Source of the DNA: Akkermansia sp.
GTDB lineage: Bacteria; Verrucomicrobiota; Verrucomicrobiia; Verrucomicrobiales; Akkermansiaceae
Direction of reading: 5' to 3'
Assembly: GCA_030536145.1 (NCBI GenBank)
Contig: JAUNQN010000005.1
Coordinates: forward strand, 29,143 to 93,142
DNA length: 64,000 nucleotides
Shown: positions 9,201 to 17,631 of the stretch, piece after piece
How positions within the stretch are numbered: the first letter of the stretch is position 1
Layout of the letters: the number at the start of each line of letters is the position of its first letter
Position numbers and translations under genes: made by a program
Notes under the pieces: generated by a model
Database searches by the model: none
Told to the model about the DNA's origin: nothing
Seen by the model: the letters and a program-made list of their open reading frames with translations, nothing else

Positions 9201-12200
9201 ACAACCTGAACCTGAGTGCCGAAAACCCCAGCAGGAACGGCTGGGATCGCACGGTCATCGACACCCTCTCCGGCGACGGCACGCTGAACATCCTCTCTGC
9301 CACGGTGCTGACCATCAGCCGCGTGGCAATCAACGGCACCGCCGGTGACGGCTACGAGGGTGGCCTGACCATCCGCAACGAGGCACCTGAAACCACCTTC
9401 AGCATCTCCGGCAACGCGCTGCAGTACGGCACCACCGTGGAACTGGGCGGCGGCACCATCTCCGGAAAGGTAACGATGGACACCCAGCACCGCAGCTACA
9501 AGCTCCCCGACGGGACATACGGCGAATACGGCCTGGTGGCTCTCGGCATCACGGGAGACGCCACCATCGGCGGCCTGGACGACACCATCTCCGGCAGCTA
9601 CACCTACCTGTACAGCGGCACATTCAACAGCACCTACGCCTACCGGGACGAGTCCAGCTCCTCCTCATTCTCCAAGCAGATTGCGGCCGCAGCCCACACG
9701 CTGACCATCAACACGGCGGAGAACTGCACCTTCAAGGGCATGGTGACGGGCAGCCTGAGCCTGGTCAAGACAGGCCGCGGCACACAGACCTTCAGCGGAG
9801 ACACATCTGCGTTCAACTCCGGCATAGCCGTCTCACAGGGCACCCTGGTGTTTGAAAACGCCATTGAGAAAGCCACCGCGGTGGAGGTGACAGGAGGCAC
9901 GCTGGTGCTGCACGGCGGCGACCTGGCCGGCCTGCGCGGCTCAGACATCGGTGCTGCAGGCACTATTGTACTGGATACGCCCACCACAGGCCAGGCATAC
10001 CACGTGGACATGAGCGGGGCTCACGGCAACTTCACCGTGAAAATCCAGAATTCCGATGTGGTCATGAGCGGAGCCGTCGCCAGCCCGACCATTTCCGGCG
10101 TGGGTGACATCGTCTCCACCACCGGCACCAGCAGCATCACCGTGGAATCCGGCTACACGCTCGCGCTCGGCTCCGCCTTCTCCAACACCGGCACCCTCAC
10201 CCTCAAGGGCGCATACGACGTGTCTGCCCTCAAACTGGAAACCGGCACCACCACCCATGTGAACACCAGCGGCCAGACCGGCAACAGCGGTTTCACCATG
10301 AGCGGCGGCAGCAGCGTGACCCTGGTGAGCGGCGGCACCACCATAGACGGCGGCGCCACCATTACGCACAGCGGAGCCCAGGGGCAGAAGCTGGTGCTGG
10401 GACGTGACGGCAAGGCCACTACCAGCGGTACGGTAGACTACACCTCCTACCTGCTCACCGGGTCGGACACGGCCCAGGTATCCGCCATCAAGTCCACCGC
10501 CACAAGCCACGGTGCCACACTGGCCTCAATCAACATGGATGGCGGCACGCTCACCGTGGATACTGCCATCAGCGGCCTGAAGGCCACCGGGGGCAAGCTC
10601 CTGCTCACCTCCGCGGCCACCACCCTGTACGGCACCATCAAGGATACGGCAGTGGAGGCATCCGCCGGCACCATCTATGCCACCATGAGCGGCAGCAGTT
10701 CCCTGACCACTTACGGCAATGTTACCTTAGGCAGCAGCATGACCTACACCGGCATGACCACCGTGACAAGCGGAACCCTCAAGCTGAGCAGCAGCGGCCT
10801 GAAATCAGACATCACGCTCAAGGGCGGCACCCTGAACACCGGGAGCGGCCTTTCCCTGGCCAGCGGGCAGGACGTGGTGATGGCCGGCGGCAGCATCTCC
10901 GGGAAACTGACCACCAACTCCGGCAGCACACTCACCCTAGAGCAGGATTCCGGCATTTCCGGCTCACTCACCCTGAACGGCGGCACCCTGGACCTGGGTT
11001 CATACAGCCTCAGCGTAACGGGTACGCTCACCCTGGGCCAGACCACCACTATCAACGTGGCATCCGGTCTGAGCCAGGGCACGCACACCCTCATCAGTGC
11101 GGCCTCCGTAACAGGAAACACCAGCCTGGTGCAAATCACCGGATGCGGCGGACAATACGAATTGCTGAAGCAGGACAACAGCCTGGTTCTCAATATCCTG
11201 CGGGAGAACACCGTAACCACCGTGTACGGCGGCAACACCTGGGCCAACGGCAGGAACGGCTACCAGAACGGTGATACCGTGAAAATGACCAACGGCGGCA
11301 CCATCACCATATCCGGCACGGTTACCCCCGCCAGCGTAACCGTGAGCAGCGACAAGGCCACCACCTGGAACGGCTCCGGCTCTTTGGGCGGCACCGCATC
11401 CCTCACCAAGGACGGCTCCGGCACGCTGACTATCAACACAGCAAACTCCTACAGCGGCAACACCATCATCAACGCCGGAACCGTTTCCGTGGGGAATGAC
11501 AGCGCCTTGGGCAGCGGTATCATCACCATGAACGGCGGAGCGCTCAATATCAACGGCAAGCAGCTGACCAACAACGCCCTGCTGGTCAAGGGCACCTCCA
11601 GCGTAGCCGCCGGGACAGACGGCTTTGTGGACAACATGGCCATGGAGGCAGACGGCGTGGTATCCGGCGACGGCGAGCTGCTGCATGCAGACACGCTCAC
11701 CGTGAGCGGTACCCTGAGCACCAAGAACCTGAACCTGGCGTACGGCAACATCAAGGGCGGCAGCATCACCGTACTGGAGACCGCCACCGTGCAGAACGGC
11801 TATTTGGGCAGCGACCTGAACGCCAGCTCCCTGGAGAAGAAGGGCAGCGGCCTAGTGCAGATGTCCGGCAAGAACAGCTTTATCGGCGGATTAACTGTTA
11901 TGGGCGGGCAACTGGCCCTGCTGGAGGGCGGCAGCACCAAGGGCAACATCTCCGTGAAGTCCGGGGCCTCCCTGCTGACGGCGCAGACGGTGAACGGTGA
12001 TATTGCCTTGGAGAATGGAGCAGCCATGTACCTGCGTCCGGATGCCACCTACAAGCTCTCCAGCCACATGCTCAGCTCCGCCGGCGGCACGCTGCACGGC
12101 AGCCTGACCACCGCCACTGGCAGCGTCACGGAACTCTCTGGCACGGGGCTTGCCATCACCCAGAACGCCACACTGTCCGGAGGCAATATCGTATACACCG

Positions 12201-13423
12201 GAACCGCCAAACTGGACGTGCAGGGAACCCTGACCCTGGCTGCCGCCACGGGACTGACCGGCAACTGGACCACAGGCACCACCTACACGATTATGCATGC
12301 CGGGTCCATCAAGAACACCAGCGGAGTCAAGGACCTGTACAGCCTGTTCAACCTGAGCAACACCGCATACACCATCAGCTCCACCGGCAAGGACATCACG
12401 CTGACCCCCAAGGCCGTGAAATCCGCCCTGGCCCGCATGGCAGCAGCCCCGTCTGCATCTGCCGAGCCTGAAGCCGCCGACCTGAAACTTGCCGGGGAAG
12501 ATACAGCAGTGACGGAGGCCGGGGGCACGGCACGGGGTGTCATCACGGATTCTGCCGTGCGCGGCATTGCAGACAGCATCATCCAGGCAGACTGGGGCGT
12601 GCTGAACGCGGCCCGTTCCTTCTCCGGCACCCTGCACCGCCATTACGCCACCAAGGACCTGTACAACAGCGAGAGGCGCTCCGCCGCTTGGGCGGATGCC
12701 CTGGGCGGCATGACCCGCCAGTCCTCCCACGGCGGGCATGCAGGTGCTGATTCTGAGCTTGCCGGTGGCGCTGTGGGTGTGGAATCCACCTTTGGCCAGG
12801 GCAGCTGCCTCTTCGGCATGGGCATCGGCTACACCCGCAACCGCATCAACACCTTCGGCCAGCCGGGCCTCAAGCAGGACGGCACACAGGTCGGCATCTA
12901 TGCCGCACCCGGTGTCCACGTGCATGGAGCCACGTATTCCGGGGAACTGTCCGCCAGCTACGGCCGCACGGAAACCCGCGGCACGCTGGGATTCTCCCGT
13001 GAGAAATGGGACCAGGACAGCCTGGTACTCTCCGCCCGCCTGAATGCCGCCAACGATGCAGGAACCGGTGTCTTCATCGGCCTGGAATACGCGGCCACCA
13101 GCAGCGGCCGCATCGGCGACGTGCGCACCGGCTCTGCCCAGAACCTGCGCGGTGAGCTGGGCGGGCGCTTAGGCAAGGTCTGCGGCGCATTCTCCGCCTG
13201 CGTGGAGGGTGCCCTTACGGGGGACATAATGCGCCACAATCCCGCCACGGACCTGGGCGATCTCTACCATGGGGCCAATCCCGGGCGCATCGGCGGCCGC
13301 ATCTCCGCCGGTATAGGCTATGCCATCTCCGATTCTTGGGAACTGCGAGCCTCCTACACCTTCCAGGGGGCCAAGCACAACAACAGCCACAGCGCCACCA
13401 TCGGCACCACCTACAAGTTCTAA
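6266..13423 (+). CDS. Giant autotransporter with N-terminal IdeS/Mac-like domain
   Basis: A 2385-residue protein. A signal peptide (residues 1-26, MKLFSPCVQRLLALLAPVIC, cleavage near ASA) is followed by a domain at about 30-340 with IdeS-like landmarks: Cys114 in NSCWYNVASNVLQYWE, His278 in EGHALTCYGFTLNDEG and VTNSDD. Residues about 370-2050 form a very long beta-helix-type passenger of repeated GTLTL/GGTL and GSGTLTI strands. After a helical linker (about 2090-2130, GIADSIIQADWGVLNAARS) a barrel begins near SERRSAAWADALGG (about 2135) and ends in the aromatic YKF expected of an outer-membrane autotransporter barrel (type V secretion). An IdeS-like domain at the tip of a passenger is unusual. 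No PEP-CTERM tail is present. The repeats are GC-rich and prone to assembly error. Confidence 0.88.
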   Translation: MKLFSPCVQRLLALLAPVICLTTASAGTLPVTYSSDAYVVDGVNLDDLLQSERFYDNGKGYYWTWTSEQSYKGAYALYQQTGNFNFMGDLKSRIQGTSFSVSAFSELGKDRNSCWYNVASNVLQYWESYYGVFYTGSKPLVYGLTYDKGYLQQLEGTQSLDLNLYFYDNWTKYDSKGAAVGGNAGMAVNWYLKESVNENAGVEGYSQLLTTGNGAFFSNYYAGEKAYSEHIFGNRGQTELVTATEFLRTGMGYNEQMELETYGQVAYVGIHCSLEEGHALTCYGFTLNDEGLLDSILVTNSDDIKYTMFQLYVRTGDDGYMHLYEDAAGTKAWNFLNENWYITDITTINTPQTLKDLYTEYSTGALEWTGVLTTWDAASVGGTETLPTAASGWQVHAVDRDYASFYHSGRKVSFTDSSKTTAVKLVGALETEEVHFSNSEKNYTFNASSGSSLKTDWLHKTGSGTATFNNTAITAGKVEVIMGTLALAGGNLTAGSGEVGMNGTLALNGGRSTFTSGLVVDSTGTLAIGASSTLTTTLTLKKDSGMDFFLSSGNKTTQLLTLTGDLVIGEECRFTFNDADLQNGQTYILMTVSGSVTGVNNIISASGSITLSGNKLLLNYTAPHALTWRGGSNVWDASHWDGQGNTSTDRTDVVFAGSAQGSVTVTITGEVTPLNITVSGGTYTFNRGTDGSLAGSGRVTVENGAKLYANISLQNRDIILHKGATLVYAPGGKEDTIDGITLNTGSHLVLSGSTTFHVIDPAEICGDITLQNNAYVHVSSSLYTEMYGILKGDTGTTLAFSNNSTTQDVTYVVSGERSAFLGKVVIGKDGDSHRTILSSTAATHNITINETGELRLHGTGAITGSIQGTGMLTVDKAATYSIDKSQVLGTGVQLNVAGTATIGTASAGIDAALPSAITVSGHLTAYYDAAKDTDKTLEMGNLSLHGGTYTFRHTAKSTASNLSINNLDVSSGGTLEITHNLNLSAENPSRNGWDRTVIDTLSGDGTLNILSATVLTISRVAINGTAGDGYEGGLTIRNEAPETTFSISGNALQYGTTVELGGGTISGKVTMDTQHRSYKLPDGTYGEYGLVALGITGDATIGGLDDTISGSYTYLYSGTFNSTYAYRDESSSSSFSKQIAAAAHTLTINTAENCTFKGMVTGSLSLVKTGRGTQTFSGDTSAFNSGIAVSQGTLVFENAIEKATAVEVTGGTLVLHGGDLAGLRGSDIGAAGTIVLDTPTTGQAYHVDMSGAHGNFTVKIQNSDVVMSGAVASPTISGVGDIVSTTGTSSITVESGYTLALGSAFSNTGTLTLKGAYDVSALKLETGTTTHVNTSGQTGNSGFTMSGGSSVTLVSGGTTIDGGATITHSGAQGQKLVLGRDGKATTSGTVDYTSYLLTGSDTAQVSAIKSTATSHGATLASINMDGGTLTVDTAISGLKATGGKLLLTSAATTLYGTIKDTAVEASAGTIYATMSGSSSLTTYGNVTLGSSMTYTGMTTVTSGTLKLSSSGLKSDITLKGGTLNTGSGLSLASGQDVVMAGGSISGKLTTNSGSTLTLEQDSGISGSLTLNGGTLDLGSYSLSVTGTLTLGQTTTINVASGLSQGTHTLISAASVTGNTSLVQITGCGGQYELLKQDNSLVLNILRENTVTTVYGGNTWANGRNGYQNGDTVKMTNGGTITISGTVTPASVTVSSDKATTWNGSGSLGGTASLTKDGSGTLTINTANSYSGNTIINAGTVSVGNDSALGSGIITMNGGALNINGKQLTNNALLVKGTSSVAAGTDGFVDNMAMEADGVVSGDGELLHADTLTVSGTLSTKNLNLAYGNIKGGSITVLETATVQNGYLGSDLNASSLEKKGSGLVQMSGKNSFIGGLTVMGGQLALLEGGSTKGNISVKSGASLLTAQTVNGDIALENGAAMYLRPDATYKLSSHMLSSAGGTLHGSLTTATGSVTELSGTGLAITQNATLSGGNIVYTGTAKLDVQGTLTLAAATGLTGNWTTGTTYTIMHAGSIKNTSGVKDLYSLFNLSNTAYTISSTGKDITLTPKAVKSALARMAAAPSASAEPEAADLKLAGEDTAVTEAGGTARGVITDSAVRGIADSIIQADWGVLNAARSFSGTLHRHYATKDLYNSERRSAAWADALGGMTRQSSHGGHAGADSELAGGAVGVESTFGQGSCLFGMGIGYTRNRINTFGQPGLKQDGTQVGIYAAPGVHVHGATYSGELSASYGRTETRGTLGFSREKWDQDSLVLSARLNAANDAGTGVFIGLEYAATSSGRIGDVRTGSAQNLRGELGGRLGKVCGAFSACVEGALTGDIMRHNPATDLGDLYHGANPGRIGGRISAGIGYAISDSWELRASYTFQGAKHNNSHSATIGTTYKF

Positions 13424-13447
13424 CAACCGACTCGTTACTAGCATTTT

Positions 13448-13975
13448 ATGAAAATCTCCCGCATCCTGAAACTTCTCGCTGGAATCGGCATTTCCGCCAC
13501 CCTCTGCGCCTGCGGCGGTGGCGGAGGCGGCGGAGGTGGTGGCGGCGGCGGCACCGGCGGCGGAGCCACGCAAGACCTGGGCATCAGCTACCACCCCGGC
13601 TCCACGGATTCCGCCACGCAGTCCGCCGACCTGCTCCACCTGCTCAACGGCCGCACCGTCCACCTGCAGGGCAAAGGAACCACCTACACCTTCTACTTTG
13701 CCACAAACGGCGGCGGGTATACCGTCTCCCGCACCAACAACGGCGCCACCCAGACCGGCTCCATGGCGGATTATACATACTCTCCCAACGGCCAGTACGC
13801 GGCAGAGGCAGAGTTCCCCATCACCTATGCACAGGAGTGGCAGGACATACCGGGAGAAAAGGAAACGCTCCGCGTCAGCTTCTCCTTCACCTCCGCCACC
13901 ACCGCTTCTTGTACCATCAAGGTAAACGGAACCCCGGCAGGCACTTTCCCCGCCACTATCTGGATCGGCAAGTAA
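13448..13975 (+). CDS. Lipoprotein with poly-glycine stretch
   Basis: A 175-residue protein. The signal peptide MKISRILKLLAGIGISATL ends at a probable lipobox (LCAC). The Cys is followed by about 12 Gly encoded by GGC/GGT/GGA triplets. The mature domain has beta-strand character: GRTVHLQG, TYTFYFATNGGGYTVSR, a paired-strand pattern ending CTIKVNGTPAGTFPATIWIG. A similar GRTV and YT.F pattern ends the ankyrin protein at 4280, so this may be a shared small beta domain. It follows the autotransporter by 24 bp and may be cotranscribed, but a partner role is inference. Confidence 0.7.
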   Translation: MKISRILKLLAGIGISATLCACGGGGGGGGGGGGGTGGGATQDLGISYHPGSTDSATQSADLLHLLNGRTVHLQGKGTTYTFYFATNGGGYTVSRTNNGATQTGSMADYTYSPNGQYAAEAEFPITYAQEWQDIPGEKETLRVSFSFTSATTASCTIKVNGTPAGTFPATIWIGK

Positions 13976-14002
13976 TCAACGACAGGTTCCAGCAACCGTA
14001 CA

Positions 14003-14039
14003 CGCAGCAGGGAAACCCGCCATGGGTTTCCCTGCTGCG
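14003..14039. other. Perfect 16-bp hairpin
   Basis: CGCAGCAGGGAAACCC and its exact complement flank a GCCAT loop. There is no T tract on either side, so it may stabilise the 3' end of the lipoprotein mRNA rather than terminate. The core AGGGAAACCC recurs in the terminator 72 bp downstream. Confidence 0.6.
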
Positions 14040-14100
14040 CATTATGCGGATGACGAAACGTTCACGTACATCCCGGGGATAGCCGCCTCACTACCGGCAT

Positions 14101-14135
14101 AAAACAAAAGAGGGAAACCCGTAAAGGATTTCCCT
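14101..14135 (-). terminator. Terminator of the tRNA-Gly pair
   Basis: Read on the minus strand, AGGGAAATCC pairs with GGGTTTCCCT (one mismatch) around TTTAC and is followed by CTTTTGTTTT, just after the tRNA genes. Confidence 0.75.
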
Positions 14136-14143
14136 GTTGACTA

Positions 14144-14215
14144 AGCGGATGATGGGATTCGAACCCACGACATCAACCTTGGCAAGGTTGCGCTCTACCA
14201 CTGAGCTACATCCGC
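14144..14215 (-). tRNA. tRNA-Gly (GCC)
   Basis: On the minus strand the acceptor GCGGATG pairs with CATCCGC and the discriminator is T. The D-arm AGCTCAGTGGTAGAGC, an anticodon loop with GCC, and the T-arm GGGTTCGAATCCC are all present. CCA is not encoded. Confidence 0.96.
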
Positions 14216-14244
14216 GATATGCGGTTTATGTGTTCCGAACAGGA

Positions 14245-14316
14245 AGCGGATGATGGGATTCGAACCCACGACATCAACCTTGGCAAGGTTGCGCTCTACC
14301 ACTGAGCTACATCCGC
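14245..14316 (-). tRNA. tRNA-Gly (GCC), second copy
   Basis: Identical in sequence to the neighbouring tRNA-Gly, 29 bp away. Both should be cut from one transcript started at the promoter at 14372-14399. Confidence 0.96.
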
Positions 14317-14371
14317 GACGTTGTCCTTGCCCCCTGCCCCGCGTTTCACGGCGTGGCGTGAAGGCGGGGCT

Positions 14372-14399
14372 ATTTTAACGGATTCTGACAGGATTGCAA
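14372..14399 (-). promoter_or_regulatory. Promoter of the tRNA-Gly pair
   Basis: On the minus strand: TTGCAA, 16-bp spacer, TAAAAT, giving a 5' leader of roughly 50 nt before the first tRNA. The remaining sequence from 13976 to 14461 holds only the hairpin, terminator and tRNAs listed. Confidence 0.6.
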
Positions 14400-14461
14400 G
14401 ACTTTTTTTACGTTTTTCTTAAAAAAGTGCAAAAATCCGCCAAAACGGGGCATACGGGGCA

Positions 14462-15409
14462 CTATTTGCCGATTTTGCGGCGGAAATAGTCAATGGTGCG
14501 GTCCAGTCCCTCTGCCAGGGGGATGGAGGGAGCCCAGCCGAGCTTTTCCGCAGCCAGGGAAATCTCCGGGCGGCGCTGGGTGGGGTCGTCGGACGGCAGG
14601 GGGCGGTGTACCAGCTTGCTGGTGGTGGGGATTTTGGCCAGCACCTGCTCCGCCAGCTGACGGATGGTGAACTCTCCAGGGTTGCCCAGGTTCACGGGGC
14701 CGGTAAAGCCAACCTCGTTCTCCATCATGCGCACCATGCCCTCGATGAGGTCGTCGATGTACTGGAAGGAGCGGGTCTGCTGCCCCTCGCCGTAAATGGT
14801 GATATCCTCCCCGCGCAGGGCCTGGCAGATGAAATTGGAGACCACGCGGCCGTCCTCCGGGTTCATCATGGGGCCGTACGTGTTGAAAATGCGGATTACG
14901 CGGATATCCACCCCCTCGTGGCGGTGGTAGTCGAACATGAGGCTCTCCGCGCAGCGCTTGCCCTCGTCGTAGCAGGCGCGGATGCCGATGGGGTTCACAT
15001 TGCCGCGGTAGGATTCCACCTGCGGGTGTACCAGCGGCTCGCCGTACACCTCGGAGGTGGAGCTCTGCATGATGCGTGCGCCATCCCGCTTGGCCAGCTC
15101 CAGCATGTTGATGATACCGAACACGCAGGTCTTGGTGGTAAAGATGGACTTGTCCCCCTGGTAGAAGGGCGGGCTGGCGGGGCAGGCCAGGTTGTAGATG
15201 CGGTCCAGTTTCTCCGGGCAGTCGTACGGCTCTATCACATCATGCTCCACAAAGGTGAAGCGCGGGTTGCCCATCAGGTCCTGCACATTCTCCAGGGAGC
15301 CAGTGTAGTTGTTGTCCAGGCAAATCACGCGCTCGCCGTCCGCAATCAGGCGGTGGCACAGGTTGGAGCCCACAAACCCCGTTCCTCCGGTTACCAGTAT
15401 TGTTTTCAT
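14462..15409 (-). CDS. UDP-glucuronate decarboxylase (UDP-xylose synthase family)
   Basis: A 315-residue short-chain dehydrogenase of the extended type. [17 protein letters not shown] is the NAD-binding glycine motif. The YxxxK pair lies in [12 protein letters not shown], a signature of UDP-glucuronate decarboxylases, which convert UDP-glucuronate to UDP-xylose through a 4-keto intermediate. [28 protein letters not shown] and the length also fit. It probably supplies a nucleotide sugar for surface polysaccharide; no glycosyltransferases lie nearby. Two adjacent ATGs are possible. The one at 15409 is chosen because it lies 7 nt after the -10 TAGAAT, as in other genes here. Confidence 0.85.
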   Translation of the reverse strand: MKTILVTGGTGFVGSNLCHRLIADGERVICLDNNYTGSLENVQDLMGNPRFTFVEHDVIEPYDCPEKLDRIYNLACPASPPFYQGDKSIFTTKTCVFGIINMLELAKRDGARIMQSSTSEVYGEPLVHPQVESYRGNVNPIGIRACYDEGKRCAESLMFDYHRHEGVDIRVIRIFNTYGPMMNPEDGRVVSNFICQALRGEDITIYGEGQQTRSFQYIDDLIEGMVRMMENEVGFTGPVNLGNPGEFTIRQLAEQVLAKIPTTSKLVHRPLPSDDPTQRRPEISLAAEKLGWAPSIPLAEGLDRTIDYFRRKIGK

Positions 15410-15416
15410 CATGGCT

Positions 15417-15446
15417 ATTCTACCCCCGCACCCCCGGCAAACGCAA
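15417..15446 (-). promoter_or_regulatory. Promoter of the decarboxylase gene
   Basis: On the minus strand: TTGCGT, 18-bp spacer, TAGAAT, 7 nt before the ATG at 15409, so probably leaderless. Confidence 0.55.
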
Positions 15447-15559
15447 GGCAAAATTGAAAGGGAGCGGCAACTTGGCGCGGATGGATGACGCCTTTTTTTC
15501 CCGTGGCCGCCGATTATCCTTTACAAAGCGGGCATGATAATGCATTCTTTGCGCCGCTT

Positions 15560-17494
15560 ATGACATTTTCCGAACTCGGTATATGCCCTGAAATCCTTGA
15601 AGCCATCGAGCTGCTCGGGTTTGAAACCCCATCCACCATCCAGGAACGCGCCATACCGGCGGCACTGGGCGGCGCAGACATCGTAGGTCTTTCCCACACG
15701 GGTTCCGGCAAGACCCTGGCCTTCAGCATCCCCGCGCTGGAGAGCATAGACCCGGCGGTGCGGGAGGTGCAGGTGCTGTGCCTGGCCCCCACGCGCGAGC
15801 TGGCGGTGCAGATATGCCGGGAGGTGGACAAGCTGTCGATGTACCTGGACGGCGTGTCCTGCGTGCCGATTTACGGCGGGGCCTCCTTTGGCCCGCAGCT
15901 TTCCGCGCTCAAGCGCGGCGTGCAGTTTGTGGTGGGCACGCCCGGCCGGCTGATAGACCTGATGGAGCAGGGAGAGCTGCGCACGGACAAGGTGGCCACG
16001 CTTATCCTGGACGAGGCGGACGAGATGCTGGACATGGGATTCCAGGAGGATATAGAGCACATTGTCTCCATGCTGCCGGAGCAGCGGCAAACGCTGTTCT
16101 TCTCCGCCACCATGAGCAGCGCCATCCGCGGGCTCATAGAGCGCCTGGCCAAGGACCCGCAGGAGATAGTGGTGGAGCGCCCGGTGCTTACCGTGCCCAC
16201 CTGTGAGCAGGTGGTGTATGAGGTGGTGTTCTCCTCCCGCATAGAGGTGCTGAGCCGCCTGATTGAGATGGGGCGCATGAAGCGCGGCCTGGTGTTTGCC
16301 AACACCAAGCGCGTGGTGGATGACGTGGTGGACGGCCTGCTGGCCCGCGGCTATTCCGTGGACCGCCTGCACGGAGACATGCCGCAGACCCTGCGCGAGC
16401 GCGTGATGGAATCATTCCGCAAGGGCAACCTGAACGTGCTGGTGGCCACGGATATCGCCGCCCGCGGGCTGGATATCGACGACCTGGACATCGTGGTGAA
16501 CTTTGAGCTGCCGCGCGAGCCGGAGGACTACGTGCACCGCATCGGCCGCACCGCCCGCGCCGGGAGAAAGGGCAAGGCCGTCTCCTTCATCGGCCGCCGG
16601 GATTTCTCCCTCATGGCGCGCATAGAGCGCTTTGTGGGCATGCGCATGGCGCGTGAGAAGGTGATGACCGCGGAGGACGTGGCCCAGATGCGCCGCGAGG
16701 TGCTGATGGACGCCGTGCTGGAGAAGGCAGCCATGGCGCATGAGCTGCCGGAGGAGCTGCGCGACATAGACCTGCCGGCGGAAAAGCTGATGACCGCCAT
16801 GTTCAACCTGCTGCTGGAGAAGGCCAGCAAGGAGCTCCAGCCCATACCGGAGGACCGCCCGAACCGCTTCCAGCGCCACGGCCAAGAGGGCGAATTCCCC
16901 GTGGAGAAGGGCAACGACTGGAGCCTGCAGGAGAGCGTGACACTGTTCATGAACGCGGGCAAGATGCTCCGCATACGCCCGAAGGACGTGGTGGGCATGC
17001 TGTACAACGAGGGCGGCGCGCCCAAGGGCTCCGTGGGGGATATCCGCATGTTCCCCAAGCACTGCCTGATCCAGGTTTCCCCGGAGGTGGCACCCCAGCT
17101 CATCGAGCGCCTGGCCACCACCACCATCTGCGGGTATGAGGTGAACGTGCGGGAGGACAAGGGCAAGCCGGAAGGCCCCGCACCCGCACGCGAGTTCCGC
17201 CCCCGCGAGCGCCGTGAGCGCGCTCCCCGCCGTGAGTTCACCGACCGCCAGGAGCGCAGCGACTGGGCCGACCGACCGGAGCGTGCCGAGCGCGGCGAGC
17301 GCCCGTTCCGCCCTGCCCGGGCCGACCGCTACGAGCGCCCGGAGCGCGGCAACCGCTTTGAGCGTGAGGAGCGCCGCTCCTTCCGTGACCGCGGGGAGCG
17401 CGGCGGATTCCGCAACTACCGGGACGACCGCGACCGCCGCGGCGGCACGCCCTTCCATGACCGCTTCAGCTCCCGCCGAGGGCGCCGCGGCTAA
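15560..17494 (+). CDS. DEAD-box ATP-dependent RNA helicase
   Basis: A 644-residue protein from the ATG at 15560 ([20 protein letters not shown], a typical Q-motif start). In order: Q motif, Walker [35 protein letters not shown], then the second RecA domain with [11 protein letters not shown] and [10 protein letters not shown]. Residues about 455-530 ([19 protein letters not shown] onward) resemble the DbpA-type RNA-binding domain of DeaD/CsdA helicases. The last 100 residues are an Arg/Glu/Gly-rich disordered tail of ERPERGER-like repeats, probably binding RNA. It probably unwinds structured rRNA or mRNA. GATAAT at 15536-15541 is a possible -10. Confidence 0.93.
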   Translation: MTFSELGICPEILEAIELLGFETPSTIQERAIPAALGGADIVGLSHTGSGKTLAFSIPALESIDPAVREVQVLCLAPTRELAVQICREVDKLSMYLDGVSCVPIYGGASFGPQLSALKRGVQFVVGTPGRLIDLMEQGELRTDKVATLILDEADEMLDMGFQEDIEHIVSMLPEQRQTLFFSATMSSAIRGLIERLAKDPQEIVVERPVLTVPTCEQVVYEVVFSSRIEVLSRLIEMGRMKRGLVFANTKRVVDDVVDGLLARGYSVDRLHGDMPQTLRERVMESFRKGNLNVLVATDIAARGLDIDDLDIVVNFELPREPEDYVHRIGRTARAGRKGKAVSFIGRRDFSLMARIERFVGMRMAREKVMTAEDVAQMRREVLMDAVLEKAAMAHELPEELRDIDLPAEKLMTAMFNLLLEKASKELQPIPEDRPNRFQRHGQEGEFPVEKGNDWSLQESVTLFMNAGKMLRIRPKDVVGMLYNEGGAPKGSVGDIRMFPKHCLIQVSPEVAPQLIERLATTTICGYEVNVREDKGKPEGPAPAREFRPRERRERAPRREFTDRQERSDWADRPERAERGERPFRPARADRYERPERGNRFEREERRSFRDRGERGGFRNYRDDRDRRGGTPFHDRFSSRRGRRG

Positions 17495-17524
17495 GAAGTT
17501 CCTGCTGACAGCGCACCCTTCCGC

Positions 17525-17564
17525 ATCCCCTGCCCGCCCCGCGCGGCGCAGGGGATACCGTTTT
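17525..17564 (+). terminator. Possible terminator of the helicase gene
   Basis: ATCCCCTGC pairs with GCAGGGGAT across a GC-rich loop and is followed by ACCG and TTTT; the T run is short. Confidence 0.5.
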
Positions 17565-17595
17565 CCCGGCATGGCACGGGAGCGGGGGATTTGGC

Positions 17596-17624
17596 TTGAC
17601 TGCGCGGGGGCGGTAGCCTATCAT
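17596..17624 (+). promoter_or_regulatory. Promoter of the short IdeS-like gene
   Basis: TTGACT, 17-bp spacer, TATCAT. The -10 overlaps an in-frame ATG at 17623, which therefore cannot be in the transcript; the GTG at 17632 is 7 nt downstream. Confidence 0.72.
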
Positions 17625-17631
17625 GCACGGC

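Noticed and set aside
7550..9490. 646-codon minus-strand frame inside the autotransporter
   Set aside because: Complement of repetitive beta-helix DNA; composition follows from the coding strand and no start signals exist.
14144..14316. Two identical 72-base units as a CRISPR-like repeat
   Set aside because: They are complete tRNA-Gly genes with only one 29-bp spacer; no array was seen anywhere in the window.
17623..17625. ATG as start of the short IdeS-like gene
   Set aside because: It overlaps the -10 box TATCAT, so it would not be in the mRNA; the GTG at 17632 fits the 7-nt rule.
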